From JAIFWN01 sp049304015 (GTDB lineage Bacteria; Patescibacteriota; Minisyncoccia; Phycocordibacterales; Zambryskibacteraceae): a stretch of 32,525 nucleotides of DNA. Positions 8,678-16,494 of this stretch are shown here, in pieces. The notes under the pieces are model-generated. The model was not told the origin of the DNA, searched no databases, and was given only the letters and a program-made list of their open reading frames with translations. Where the stretch lies: positions 1 through 32,525 of the forward strand of contig JBAQNS010000013.1 of assembly GCA_049304015.1 (NCBI GenBank). The letters run 5' to 3'. Positions within the stretch are counted from its first letter, which is position 1, and every line of letters begins with the position of its first letter. The translations under genes and the position numbers were made by a program.

Positions 8678-8890
8678 TTATTCTTCTTCTTCAAACATAT
8701 CTTCCTCCTCTTCCTCCTCATCATGTAGGCTTTCCTCCTTCTCCTCTTCATCTATGAGGTCGTCGATTCTTACTACATCAGGAAGACCTTCTGTATCTAC
8801 TTCCTCATCATCAATGAGAGGGATAGAAGCCTTTGCAGGATCAATATCGTCTAGATCAAGCTCATCATCTTTTATTGTGACGTCATCCAT
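8678..8890 (-). CDS. Small, very acidic protein, function unknown
   Basis: 70 aa from the ATG at 8890; an in-frame TTG at 8911 would add 7 residues. About half the residues are Asp or Glu. It starts MDDVTIKDDELDLDDIDP, has a central PDVVRIDDLIDEEE and ends in a run of Glu. It is likely disordered. No known family is recognised; the tail is reminiscent of RNA polymerase delta-type acidic tails, but no folded domain is present. It ends 3 nt from the shared terminator and lies 100 nt downstream of ruvC on the same strand, so it may be the last gene of the ruvB-yebC-ruvC unit. An AATATA lies 6 nt before the ATG and may be its own weak -10. Confidence 0.6.
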   Translation of the reverse strand: MDDVTIKDDELDLDDIDPAKASIPLIDDEEVDTEGLPDVVRIDDLIDEEEKEESLHDEEEEEEDMFEEEE

Positions 8891-8989
8891 TGTTTTTATA
8901 TTTAGGGTCAAAAAATGCTTCTAATAAAAGGCTGACATTTTTCGATTTCATATTTGTAACAAATGCCATTTTCTTTTGCAAATGCAAAA

Positions 8990-9496
8990 CTAAGAATGTG
9001 TGGATAACCTCCTTCTGTGCTTGACCGAAGCAAGGTGGGTAATGCCTACCGCTATGGCATCTATTTCATCATCGAGCTCAGGCATTTGTTTTAAATTCAA
9101 AATTCTTTCCACCATATTTTCGACCTGCTTCTTTGTTGCTTGCCCAAAACCAGTAGTGGCAATTTTTATCTCTTGTGGCCCGTATTCGAAAACTTCTAAA
9201 CCAAGCAGCGAGGCCTCATAGAGGATAACACCGCGAGCTTCAGCCACACCTATGGCACTCGTTGTGTTTTGATTAAAGAAAAGTTTTTCTATGGCCAAAT
9301 ATTCTGGTTGCCACTTTTTTAATATTTTTTTTATTTCTTTACCTATCATTCCTAATCTCTCTGCTTTTGTTTCTTTTCTATCAGTGACTATACAAGCCGA
9401 ATACAAAAGTTTTTCTTTGGAATTTTCTTTAATTAAAACCGCCACCCCGACTCTGTCGAAACCAGGGTCTATAGAAACGACGCAGTTATTCCGCAT
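8990..9496 (-). CDS. ruvC: Holliday junction endodeoxyribonuclease RuvC
   Basis: Resolves Holliday junctions with RuvAB. Using the ATG at 9496 gives 168 aa; an upstream ATG at 9523 would add nine Lys-rich residues and overlap yebC more. The catalytic acids of the family are visible: D10 in SIDPG, E70 in AIEKLFF, D143 and D146 in DDEIDAIAVGITH. The start overlaps the yebC stop by 11 nt, so coupling with yebC is likely. Transcribed after ruvB and yebC. ruvA is elsewhere in the window (23089-23694). Confidence 0.93.
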   Translation of the reverse strand: MRNNCVVSIDPGFDRVGVAVLIKENSKEKLLYSACIVTDRKETKAERLGMIGKEIKKILKKWQPEYLAIEKLFFNQNTTSAIGVAEARGVILYEASLLGLEVFEYGPQEIKIATTGFGQATKKQVENMVERILNLKQMPELDDEIDAIAVGITHLASVKHRRRLSTHS

Positions 9497-10019
9497 TAGT
9501 ATAAACTTCTTGGATTTCTTCATTTTCTTCTAGTTCGTTTATGAGAGCCTCCAGGATAGATTCATCTTCTGGAGACAAGGGAATTGTCGCATTCGGCGTC
9601 CAGTCGTTGCCATGGCTCTTGGTGAACGCCCAGGTGGCCGATCCTGGGTGAGCCAGCTCGAACCCATGTTTAGAGAGAATGTGTTTTATATCCTGCGCAG
9701 CCTTGTTTCTACTAGAGGTTAAGGCTTCCATGATTAAGGCCGTGCCCCCCGGGCCATATGCTTCATAAGTAATTGATTCCAAGATTTCTCCTTCTCCTCC
9801 CATACCTTTTTTGACTGCACGGTCGATATTGTCACTAGGCATGTTATATTCACGCGCTTTTTCTATGACCGCTCTAAGTGCAGGTGAGGTAATATCTCCT
9901 TTGTGTTCCCTAGAGGCTGTAGCAATAAGCTTGGCCATCTTGCCAAATATTTTTGACTTCGCTGCATCAGTTGCTCCTTTTTGCCTTTTAATTTTTGACC
10001 ATTTATTGTGTCCTGACAT
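9486..10019 (-). CDS. yebC: YebC/PmpR-family protein, shortened
   Basis: The N-terminus MSGHNKWSKIKRQKGATDA and the EAYGPGGTALIMEALTSSRNK region are diagnostic of the family (DNA-binding regulators and, for some members, translation factors that relieve ribosome stalling). At 177 aa it is about 60 residues shorter than usual. After GSATWAFTKS the sequence goes almost directly to an acidic C-terminal end (ILEALINELEENEEIQEVYTNAE), so one of the two C-terminal alpha/beta subdomains seems to be missing. It sits between ruvB (1-nt gap) and ruvC (11-nt overlap), a common neighbourhood for yebC. Confidence 0.9.
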   Translation of the reverse strand: MSGHNKWSKIKRQKGATDAAKSKIFGKMAKLIATASREHKGDITSPALRAVIEKAREYNMPSDNIDRAVKKGMGGEGEILESITYEAYGPGGTALIMEALTSSRNKAAQDIKHILSKHGFELAHPGSATWAFTKSHGNDWTPNATIPLSPEDESILEALINELEENEEIQEVYTNAE

Positions 10020-10020
10020 G

Positions 10021-11052
10021 TTATAAAAGTTTATTTTGTAAATTTTTAGGAACCGCGAGGTTCAAGTGTTTGTAGCCGAGAGGAGTGAGTGTTCGTCCAC
10101 GGGAAGTGCGTTCAATAAATCCAAGCTGGATTAAATACGGTTCATTAAATTCTTCAATTGTAGCTTCTTCTTCTGAGAGAGCGGCGGCGAGTGTGCCTAG
10201 TCCAACTGGTCCACCATTAAATTTAATAGCGATAGTTTGCATTAATTTTCTATCTGATGGAGAAAGGCCTGCTTCATCAATACCCAAGAGCTTCAATGCT
10301 TCTTCAACCACACCGCTGTCTAAGTTTTTCTTATGAACTTGGGCGAAATCCCTGGCACGTTTGAGGAAATAGTTTGCAGTACGAGGAGTAAAGCGAGAAC
10401 GCATAGAGATTTCTTTCTCTGCTGAACCGTCTGTCTTGACTCCTAAAATATTAGCAGACCTCTTCACAATTTTTTCTATCTCTTCGGCTGAATAAAACTC
10501 TAGTCGAAAGACTCCTCCAGAGAACCTAGAACGAAGAGGGGATGAAACACTGGCCACACGAGTAGTGGCAGCTATGAGTGTAAATGGTGGAAGCTCAAGC
10601 TGGATAGTTCTTGCTGAAGGACCTTTGCCTATAATGATATCTAGGACCCCCGACTCCATGGCTGGATAGAGAACTTCCTCAATTGATTTATTAAGTCTGT
10701 GTATTTCGTCTATAAAAAGTATGTCCCCAGCGGCAAGGTTAGTGAGGATAGAAGCAAGGTCACCAACCTTTTCAATTGCTGGGCCAGAAGTGATTTTCAT
10801 CGCTCGTCGAGTCTCTTTGGATATGAGGTGGGCGAGAGTGGTTTTCCCTAAACCTGGTGGTCCATAGAAGAGGATATGTTCTGGGGGTGTGCCTCGTTCG
10901 GAAGCCGCTTTAAGTAAAATACGTAGGTTTTCTTTGATGATTTCTTGGCCAATATAATCCTCCCAATGTGTTGGACGGAGCTCTTCACCTACAAAAGCCA
11001 CCTCTTCTGCTATTTCTGACTTTTGGGCGCCTTTAATTTTCTTACTTGACAT
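10021..11052 (-). CDS. ruvB: Holliday junction branch-migration ATPase RuvB
   Basis: Hexameric motor that drives branch migration with RuvA. 343 aa, normal length. N-terminal LRPTHWEDYIGQEIIKENL precedes Walker A GPPGLGKTT (residues 64-72), Walker B ILFIDEIHRL, the sensor region AATTRVASVSSPLRSRF, and the C-terminal winged helix ending with TSRGRTLTPLGYKHL. First gene of the minus-strand unit ruvB-yebC-ruvC. An ATAATA hexamer ends 6 nt before the ATG and could be a leaderless -10. Confidence 0.96.
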   Translation of the reverse strand: MSSKKIKGAQKSEIAEEVAFVGEELRPTHWEDYIGQEIIKENLRILLKAASERGTPPEHILFYGPPGLGKTTLAHLISKETRRAMKITSGPAIEKVGDLASILTNLAAGDILFIDEIHRLNKSIEEVLYPAMESGVLDIIIGKGPSARTIQLELPPFTLIAATTRVASVSSPLRSRFSGGVFRLEFYSAEEIEKIVKRSANILGVKTDGSAEKEISMRSRFTPRTANYFLKRARDFAQVHKKNLDSGVVEEALKLLGIDEAGLSPSDRKLMQTIAIKFNGGPVGLGTLAAALSEEEATIEEFNEPYLIQLGFIERTSRGRTLTPLGYKHLNLAVPKNLQNKLL

Positions 11053-11084
11053 AAAATTTATTATGTGCTAGACTCTTTGCAGTT

Positions 11085-11246
11085 CTCCAAATCATAAATC
11101 TCTAAACAACAACTGCCGCAAGGCACTTCGAACTTCTCTTTGAGGACGTTTTGGTTGACCTTGTGTCATCTGAAACTATCCTAGAAAGTCTTGTTTAACT
11201 TTTAGCTACCCGTTAAAAGTGTTGTTTGGAGATTTATGCTTTTGAG
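11085..11246. repeat. 162-bp element with 26-bp imperfect terminal inverted repeats
   Basis: Left arm 11085-11110 and right arm 11221-11246 are inverted copies matching at 23 of 26 positions; 110 nt lie between. The trinucleotide GTT flanks both sides (11082-11084 and 11247-11249), which could be a target duplication. It could be a MITE-like element or the closing helix of a long structured RNA; no ORF is inside. Confidence 0.5.
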
Positions 11247-11251
11247 GTTCA

Positions 11252-11267
11252 CCCCGCCATGGCGGGG
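11252..11267. repeat. 16-bp perfect palindrome CCCCGCCATGGCGGGG
   Basis: A perfect GC-rich palindrome in an AT-rich gap. No U-tract follows on either strand, so it is not a standard terminator. It may be a binding site or a dispersed repeat. Confidence 0.55.
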
Positions 11268-11336
11268 CAAGTCTCCATCTCTTATTATTCACAAATCTAG
11301 ACCCAGTTCAACCTCGCTTTTTAATAAAATTGTGTC

Positions 11337-13019
11337 TTATTCAAAACTCGAAAGGTCTATAACCCGTTCGAGTTCTTTCACGTCTGTTTCACCCTTAAGG
11401 ACCTTGATTATCCCATCCTCAGTTAATGATAGTAGATGTTGACCTTTGGCTGCGGTCACTATGTCTCGTTCCCCAGGATTAGCGAGGATAATCTTTTCTA
11501 TGTTTTCATCCATAAGGATGGCTTCATAAATACCCTCACGTCCCTTGTAGCCAGTGTTGTGGCATTTCTCACATCCAACCGCTTCCCAAACATGTTCTGT
11601 TTGGAGACCTTCCAAATAAGATTTGTCTTCTATGCCAGCAATAGTTTGCTCAACAATATTTTTTGTTCTTCCTTCTAAGACCGCTTCTTTCTTGCACTCT
11701 ACACAAAGTTTTCGAACGAGTCTTTGAGCAATAGAAATATTTAGAGCTGAAGAAACTACTTTTGGATTTATCCCAAGATCTAATAGTCGGGGGATAGAAC
11801 CAGCTGCGTTGTTGGTGTGGAGGGTAGAGAGCACAAGGTGACCAGTGAGGGCTGCATTGACTGCTGTTTTAGCTGTCTCTGGATCTCTAATTTCTCCAAC
11901 CATGATGACATCAGGGTCCTGGCGCAAAGCAGAGCGCAAACCTTCAGCAAAAGTATATTCTCCTTCTGGATCTGTTTGAGTTTGGACAATCCCTGTGAGG
12001 TGATACTCCACTGGGTTCTCAATAGTAATAACTTTTATTTCTGGATTATAAATCTTCTTCAAGAAAGCATAGAGAGTAGTTGTCTTTCCTGAACCAGTAG
12101 GACCTGTGGTGAGTATCATGCCGTTTGGTTTGGCAATTTCCTTTTCTAAAATCTTTAAGAGTCTTGGGTGAATACCTAATTGTTCTAAAGGTACAGAGAT
12201 AGAATCCGGTGTAAGGATACGTAGCACAACAGATTCGTTGTAAGGACCAGGAAGTAAGGATGTACGGACTTCCACTTCTTCATCACCGAGACGGATAGAA
12301 AACCTCCCGTCTTGAGCTTGGTTGTTGAGGTTTAGTTTGAGTGTTGAGACAAGTTTTATACGAGAGAGTAGTAGATTGAAAGTGTCTGTATCCAAGTGAA
12401 GGATGTCCATAAGCACTCCATCGAGTCTGTAGCGCAAACGCACCGAATCCTCTTCTGGTTCTATATGAATATCAGAAACTTTTAAGGCAATGGCTGAAGC
12501 CAGGACAATTTCAAGTATTTTTGAAATACGATAAGATTTTTTGGCAGCGAGGACTTCTTCAATGAGAGCCTTCACATCTCCAACTACATGAACCTTACCC
12601 ACGATGTCCATAATTTCTGCACTAGAAATATCCAAAGCACCAGAAGTAGTCTCAAACGAATAAGACATGTCTTTGTACCTGTCCCAAACTTTGTTTAAAG
12701 AAGCGTGAGAGACCATGTAGATAGTGGGAATATATCCACGACCCTCTAATTCAGAAATAGCTGCCTTAGCCTTGTCATTTTCTGGAGATAAAACTCCTAC
12801 ATCAATTTTCTTATCCATGAGGTTGAAAACTGCCACCTCCGCAGCACGAGCGTCTGCTTCTTTTATCACCCTAAGCGCATCAATGTTTATTGGATGAGCG
12901 GAGAGATCAAGGTATGGCACGCCATATTTCTTAGAAAGCATCGAAGAAAGAGCCTCTTCCTCTTGTCTTTTTAGAAGAGCGGTCTTTGCTATCTCATCAT
13001 CTTCATCGAATTTAATCAT
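11337..13019 (-). CDS. Type II secretion/type IV pilus assembly ATPase (GspE/PilB)
   Basis: Hexameric motor that powers pilin or pseudopilin polymerisation from the cytoplasmic side. 560 aa. An N-terminal MshEN-like region (about 1-150) precedes the ATPase. Walker A GPTGSGKTTT is at 306-315, an Asp-box region ITIENPVEYHL follows, and Walker B VIMVGEIRD is at 371-379 with a His box TGHLVLSTLHTN. A zinc-binding pair CVEC (C439, C442) and CEKC (C483, C486) is present, typical of PilB/GspE and absent from PilT, so it is an extension motor. The start ATG has TACAAT 6 nt upstream. The other pilus genes (pilMNO) are 13 kb away. Confidence 0.94.
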   Translation of the reverse strand: MIKFDEDDEIAKTALLKRQEEEALSSMLSKKYGVPYLDLSAHPINIDALRVIKEADARAAEVAVFNLMDKKIDVGVLSPENDKAKAAISELEGRGYIPTIYMVSHASLNKVWDRYKDMSYSFETTSGALDISSAEIMDIVGKVHVVGDVKALIEEVLAAKKSYRISKILEIVLASAIALKVSDIHIEPEEDSVRLRYRLDGVLMDILHLDTDTFNLLLSRIKLVSTLKLNLNNQAQDGRFSIRLGDEEVEVRTSLLPGPYNESVVLRILTPDSISVPLEQLGIHPRLLKILEKEIAKPNGMILTTGPTGSGKTTTLYAFLKKIYNPEIKVITIENPVEYHLTGIVQTQTDPEGEYTFAEGLRSALRQDPDVIMVGEIRDPETAKTAVNAALTGHLVLSTLHTNNAAGSIPRLLDLGINPKVVSSALNISIAQRLVRKLCVECKKEAVLEGRTKNIVEQTIAGIEDKSYLEGLQTEHVWEAVGCEKCHNTGYKGREGIYEAILMDENIEKIILANPGERDIVTAAKGQHLLSLTEDGIIKVLKGETDVKELERVIDLSSFE

Positions 13020-13025
13020 GACTCT

Positions 13026-13031
13026 ATTGTA
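13026..13031 (-). promoter_or_regulatory. Candidate -10 box of gspE/pilB (leaderless spacing)
   Basis: TACAAT on the minus strand, exactly 6 nt before the start codon. Confidence 0.45.
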
Positions 13032-13085
13032 TCGTATATAAGACCAAATACCAGAATAAGCCTATAATTCTAGCTTTAATTACTA

Positions 13086-13114
13086 TTGACAAAAGATAAT
13101 TTTGGGTATATAAT
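13086..13114 (+). promoter_or_regulatory. Consensus sigma-70 promoter of the secreted-protein cassette
   Basis: Perfect TTGACA (13086-13091), 17-nt spacer, perfect TATAAT (13109-13114). This is the only full consensus -35/-10 pair noticed in the window. It implies a start near 13121 and a leader of about 33 nt carrying GGAGG at 13144-13148. Confidence 0.88.
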
Positions 13115-13153
13115 ATCAGTATACAAACGCGTGAACAACCTACGGAGGAAACC

Positions 13154-13558
13154 ATGCGCAAGTTCCTTTACACCACGCTTGTCGCGGTTGCACTCACGCA
13201 GAACGCGTGTGCGGTAACCCTTCAGCAAAGCTATGGTGCGACGCAGAAATACCTGACGATCCAGCAGAAGACGTTCGTGAAGATGCGCAACAACTGCGCT
13301 CCATTCATCCGGATCGAGGGAGTCGTCGGCACCTATGCGGAGAAGGTTCCGCTCGGGCAACCGTTCACCGTTGTGCTCGTCCGGCAACCCGGGGAAAGTG
13401 ATCAGGGATTGATCACCGTCACCGGTTTCGACAAGGACGGCACCTACTTCGGTTCGAACGAGAGGACTTTCCAGTTCTACCTCGGACAGGACCGAATTGA
13501 AAGCTGGACGGTCGACTATCTGAAGTCGCCGAACAGTGGCGGCGGTTGTCCAAGATAG
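13154..13558 (+). CDS. Small secreted protein of unknown function, GC-rich cassette
   Basis: 134 aa with a signal peptide: basic MRK, hydrophobic FLYTTLVAVALTQ, and a likely signal peptidase I site after NACA (about residue 20). The mature part has about 114 residues with Cys in RNNCAPF and in the final GGGCPR, which could form a disulfide. It is strand-rich (PFTVVLVRQPGE, GLITVTGFDKDG, GTYFGSNERTFQFYL), suggesting a small beta fold. I recognise no family. Codon use is strikingly GC-ending (CGC, GCG, ACG, GTC) compared with AT-rich neighbours. It has its own consensus promoter, a GGAGG 5 nt before the ATG and its own terminator. This fits a self-contained, probably acquired, highly expressed gene. 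Confidence 0.8.
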   Translation: MRKFLYTTLVAVALTQNACAVTLQQSYGATQKYLTIQQKTFVKMRNNCAPFIRIEGVVGTYAEKVPLGQPFTVVLVRQPGESDQGLITVTGFDKDGTYFGSNERTFQFYLGQDRIESWTVDYLKSPNSGGGCPR

Positions 13559-13588
13559 TTTGGTGGTTTGGGCCTTTGATGGGGCCAA

Positions 13589-13614
13589 GGCGTGGAGCAA
13601 TCCATGCCTTTTTT
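13589..13614 (+). terminator. Terminator of the secreted-protein cassette
   Basis: GGCGTGG - AGCAAT - CCATGCC (7-bp stem with one G-T pair) followed by six T. Confidence 0.85.
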
Positions 13615-13642
13615 CATATAAAAATTTCTATTTGATAAATGT

Positions 13643-13648
13643 TATAAT
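13643..13648 (+). promoter_or_regulatory. Extended -10 box of tsaE-polA (leaderless spacing)
   Basis: TGTTATAAT: TATAAT with an extended TGN, exactly 6 nt before the tsaE ATG. Confidence 0.65.
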
Positions 13649-13654
13649 GACCAA

Positions 13655-14098
13655 ATGAAGTATATTTCTAAGAGCTTGGAGGAAACCAGAGAGGTGGCAG
13701 AACAGTTTGTGAAGACCTTAGAAATAGATGATAAGGCTCATGTAGTTGCCTTGACTGGAGACCTTGGTTCAGGCAAAACTGCTTTCTCTCAAGCTGTGGG
13801 CTCTACTCTTGGAGTCATAGAAAATATGCACAGCCCTACCTTTGTGATAGAGAAAATTTACCCAATCGATTATCATGGCTTCAAGCATCTCATCCATATT
13901 GATGCGTATAGACTGGATCACTCCAAAGAACTCTTGCACTTAGGGTGGCAGAAAATAATTAGTGAGAGGGAAAATTTGATTTTGATTGAATGGCCAGAGA
14001 GGGTAGTGGATATTATCCCCGAAGGAGTTCAAAATATTTTCTTTAAGTTTATAGATGAGACAACAAGAGAAATAGATATTTATGAAAGCGAAAACTAA
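13655..14098 (+). CDS. tsaE: tRNA N6-threonylcarbamoyladenosine biosynthesis ATPase TsaE
   Basis: Small P-loop ATPase that assists TsaB/TsaD in making t6A37 on ANN-decoding tRNAs. 147 aa, normal. Walker A GDLGSGKT at residues 35-42, the switch-like HSPTFVIEKIY, and LIHIDAYRLD are the family signatures; LILIEWPERV is the strand near the end. Its 3' end overlaps polA by 17 nt, so the two are co-transcribed from a TATAAT 6 nt before its ATG. Confidence 0.94.
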   Translation: MKYISKSLEETREVAEQFVKTLEIDDKAHVVALTGDLGSGKTAFSQAVGSTLGVIENMHSPTFVIEKIYPIDYHGFKHLIHIDAYRLDHSKELLHLGWQKIISERENLILIEWPERVVDIIPEGVQNIFFKFIDETTREIDIYESEN

Positions 14099-16493
14099 TA
14101 AGAAAAAATTAGTACTTCTTGATGCTCACGCGATTATTCATCGCGCTTATCATGCATTGCCAGACTTTGCGACTTCAACTGGTGAACCAACAGGGGCACT
14201 ATTCGGTGTGGTGACTATGCTCATAAAGATAATTGAAGAATTAAAACCAAACTACATAGTTGCTTGCTTTGACCTCCCAGATAAAACCCACAGACATGAA
14301 GCATACGAAGAATACAAAGGCACAAGGAAAAAAGTTGATGACAATCTGATCCTTCAACTCAACAGAGCCAAAGATATTTTCACTGCATGGGGAATACCTA
14401 TTTTCTCTATGCCTGGATTTGAAGCCGATGATATCTTGGGCACCATCGTTGAATTGGAAAAAAAGAATAAAGATCTAGAGGTTGTTATAGCCTCTGGAGA
14501 TATGGATACTCTACAACTTGTACGAGGCAAAGAGGTGCAGGTCTATACACTAAAAAAAGGCATAAGAGACACCATTCTTTATGATGAGCAGGCTGTAGAA
14601 GAAAGATTTGGATTCAAACCACTTCTGCTTCCAGACTACAAAGGTCTTCGTGGAGATCCTTCGGACAACATCATTGGAGTGAAGGGGATTGGAGAAAAGA
14701 CCGCAACTACTTTAATAGTGAAATACGGCACAATTGAGAAAATTTATAAAGCCCTAAAGAAAGGCAAAGAGGAATGGAAGGAAGCTGGTATAACAGAGCG
14801 CATTGGAGAACTACTCTTGGAGAATGAAGAAGAGGCGTTGTTCTCTAAAACCCTGGCCACTATTCGTCGAGACGCACCAATAGATTTTAAACTTCCAAAG
14901 GAGTGGAAAGAGAGTTTGGTAATAGAAACTTTATTAGAATTATTTAAACAGCTTGAGTTTAGAACACTGGGCGAGAGGATTAAGAATTTAGTAAATGGGC
15001 AAAGTGACAGAAATTCGAACGGTGTCGGAGCCCGTCGGATTTTGACGGGTAAAGCCGGCGACATTTCTGTTACTGTGCCCAAAGAAACAAAACCAATTTC
15101 AAAAGCAGATAAAAAACTTTGTTTGATGCTTTGGGTTATAGATTCAAACTTCACTAATCCAATCCTAGAAGATGTTTACACTTTCACTAAGACTGATAAC
15201 CAAGAAGAAGCGCGAAAAGTTTTGGATATAGAATTAGATAAAAGGAAATTAAAATCAGTATTTGAAGATATAGAATTACCATTAATGCCAGTGGTTGAAC
15301 GAATGAACGCTCATGGAGTAAAAATAGATAAGAAAAATTTAGAAAACCTATCGACTACATATCATAAGGAGTTAACAAGATTAGAAAAAGAAATTTGGGA
15401 AGCTGCAGGGGAAGAGTTCAATGTGAATTCTCCTAAACAACTCGGAGAAATTTTGTTTACTAAAATGGGCCTGGCTGAGAAGAGACAAAAGAAAACAGCC
15501 ACCGGTGGATTCTCAACCAAAGAATCAGAACTCCAAAAACTCATAGACAAACATCCAATCATTAATAAGATTTTGGATTATAGAGAACTCCAAAAATTAC
15601 TCTCGACCTACATAGACACAATCCCTAAACTTTTGGATAAAGAATCTCGACTTCATTCAAACTTTATTCAAGCAGGCACTACTACTGGGCGCATGGCCTC
15701 CGAAGAACCAAATCTTCAAAACATCCCTGTCCGTAGCAAACTTGGTCAAGCCATTAGACACGCATTCATAGCAGAAAAAGGATTTAAACTCTTATCTTTG
15801 GATTATTCTCAAATAGAGCTTCGTATAGCCGCCATTTTGTCTAAGGATGAGAAATTGATGAAGATTTTTAAGGACGGATTAGATGTCCATACTGGTGTGG
15901 CCATGCAAGTGTTTAAGGTGAAGGCAGAAGAGGTAGATAAAAACATGAGGGCCAAGGCTAAGACGATTAACTTTGGAGTTTTGTTTGGTATGGGAGTGAG
16001 TGCTCTTAGGACAAACTTGAAAACTGACAGAGCCGAGGCGCAGGAATTTTATAATAATTATTTCTCTACATTTTCTGGACTCGCATCATACCTTGATAGA
16101 GTGAAGGCCGAAGCAGAAAGAATGGGTTATACAGAAACAATGTTTGGTCGAAGAAGATATTTTGCTGGATTAAAATCACCACTACCATTTATAAAAGCAG
16201 CCGCAGAAAGGATGGCCATCAACGCTCCTATCCAAGGCACTGAAGCAGATATAGTAAAAATATCTATGCTTCGGATAGATGAATATATAAAAAAGCGAGG
16301 CTGGGGAGAGGAAGTTTTTGCTGTACTCAATGTGCATGATGAAATTGTTTATGAGATAAAGGAAGAACTGGTTGAAGAAGCCACGAAAGAATTTAAAAAG
16401 ATAATGGCCGAGGTCATCCCTAAAGACAGAACCCTAGGTGTGCCTATACTTGCAGAAGCAGTATCAGGAGATAGTTGGGGAGTAATGCAATAA
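14082..16493 (+). CDS. polA: DNA polymerase I without a recognisable proofreading domain
   Basis: Repair and Okazaki-fragment polymerase, 803 aa. The N-terminal 5'-nuclease domain (about 1-300) shows LLDAHAIIHRAYHA, DLPDKTHRHEAY, GFEADDILG and GDPSDNIIGVKGIG. Residues about 305-410 are a short, weakly conserved region where the 3'-5' exonuclease would be; its catalytic acids are not visible. The polymerase domain has motif A LDYSQIELR (D574), O-helix motif B with K627, F631 and F635, and motif C NVHDEIVYE (D753). F635 stands where Taq Y671/Klenow Y766 is. A 70-nt palindrome is embedded in frame in the linker (15004-15073). Starts inside tsaE; the next gene is 1 nt downstream. Confidence 0.94.
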   Translation: MKAKTNKKKLVLLDAHAIIHRAYHALPDFATSTGEPTGALFGVVTMLIKIIEELKPNYIVACFDLPDKTHRHEAYEEYKGTRKKVDDNLILQLNRAKDIFTAWGIPIFSMPGFEADDILGTIVELEKKNKDLEVVIASGDMDTLQLVRGKEVQVYTLKKGIRDTILYDEQAVEERFGFKPLLLPDYKGLRGDPSDNIIGVKGIGEKTATTLIVKYGTIEKIYKALKKGKEEWKEAGITERIGELLLENEEEALFSKTLATIRRDAPIDFKLPKEWKESLVIETLLELFKQLEFRTLGERIKNLVNGQSDRNSNGVGARRILTGKAGDISVTVPKETKPISKADKKLCLMLWVIDSNFTNPILEDVYTFTKTDNQEEARKVLDIELDKRKLKSVFEDIELPLMPVVERMNAHGVKIDKKNLENLSTTYHKELTRLEKEIWEAAGEEFNVNSPKQLGEILFTKMGLAEKRQKKTATGGFSTKESELQKLIDKHPIINKILDYRELQKLLSTYIDTIPKLLDKESRLHSNFIQAGTTTGRMASEEPNLQNIPVRSKLGQAIRHAFIAEKGFKLLSLDYSQIELRIAAILSKDEKLMKIFKDGLDVHTGVAMQVFKVKAEEVDKNMRAKAKTINFGVLFGMGVSALRTNLKTDRAEAQEFYNNYFSTFSGLASYLDRVKAEAERMGYTETMFGRRRYFAGLKSPLPFIKAAAERMAINAPIQGTEADIVKISMLRIDEYIKKRGWGEEVFAVLNVHDEIVYEIKEELVEEATKEFKKIMAEVIPKDRTLGVPILAEAVSGDSWGVMQ
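15004..15073. repeat. In-frame palindromic element inside polA
   Basis: Outer arms GTGACAGAAAT (15004-15014) and ATTTCTGTTAC (15063-15073) are inverted copies with one mismatch. Inside are GTCGG/CCGGC and the hairpin CCCGTC - GGATTTT - GACGGG (15031-15049). The inner part is much GC-richer than the surrounding gene. It encodes about 23 linker residues between the nuclease and degenerate exonuclease regions without breaking the frame, like Rickettsia palindromic elements. Confidence 0.6.
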
Positions 16494-16494
16494 T

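Larger units (their letters stand above)
11053..11336 (-). other. Gene-free structured gap between gspE and ruvB
   Basis: 284 nt without a credible ORF. It holds the imperfect inverted repeat at 11085-11246, a hairpin ACTTTTA..TAAAAGT near 11195-11220, the perfect palindrome at 11252-11267, and a CTTTGC (11075) / CGCAAGGCAC (11117-11126) pair also seen in the two structured elements near 21.7 and 25.5 kb. Confidence 0.6.

Noticed and set aside
13076..13600. 174-codon ORF on the minus strand opposite the secreted-protein gene
   Set aside because: High GC of the region keeps the opposite frame open. The plus-strand gene has a consensus promoter, SD, signal peptide and terminator, all in the right order.
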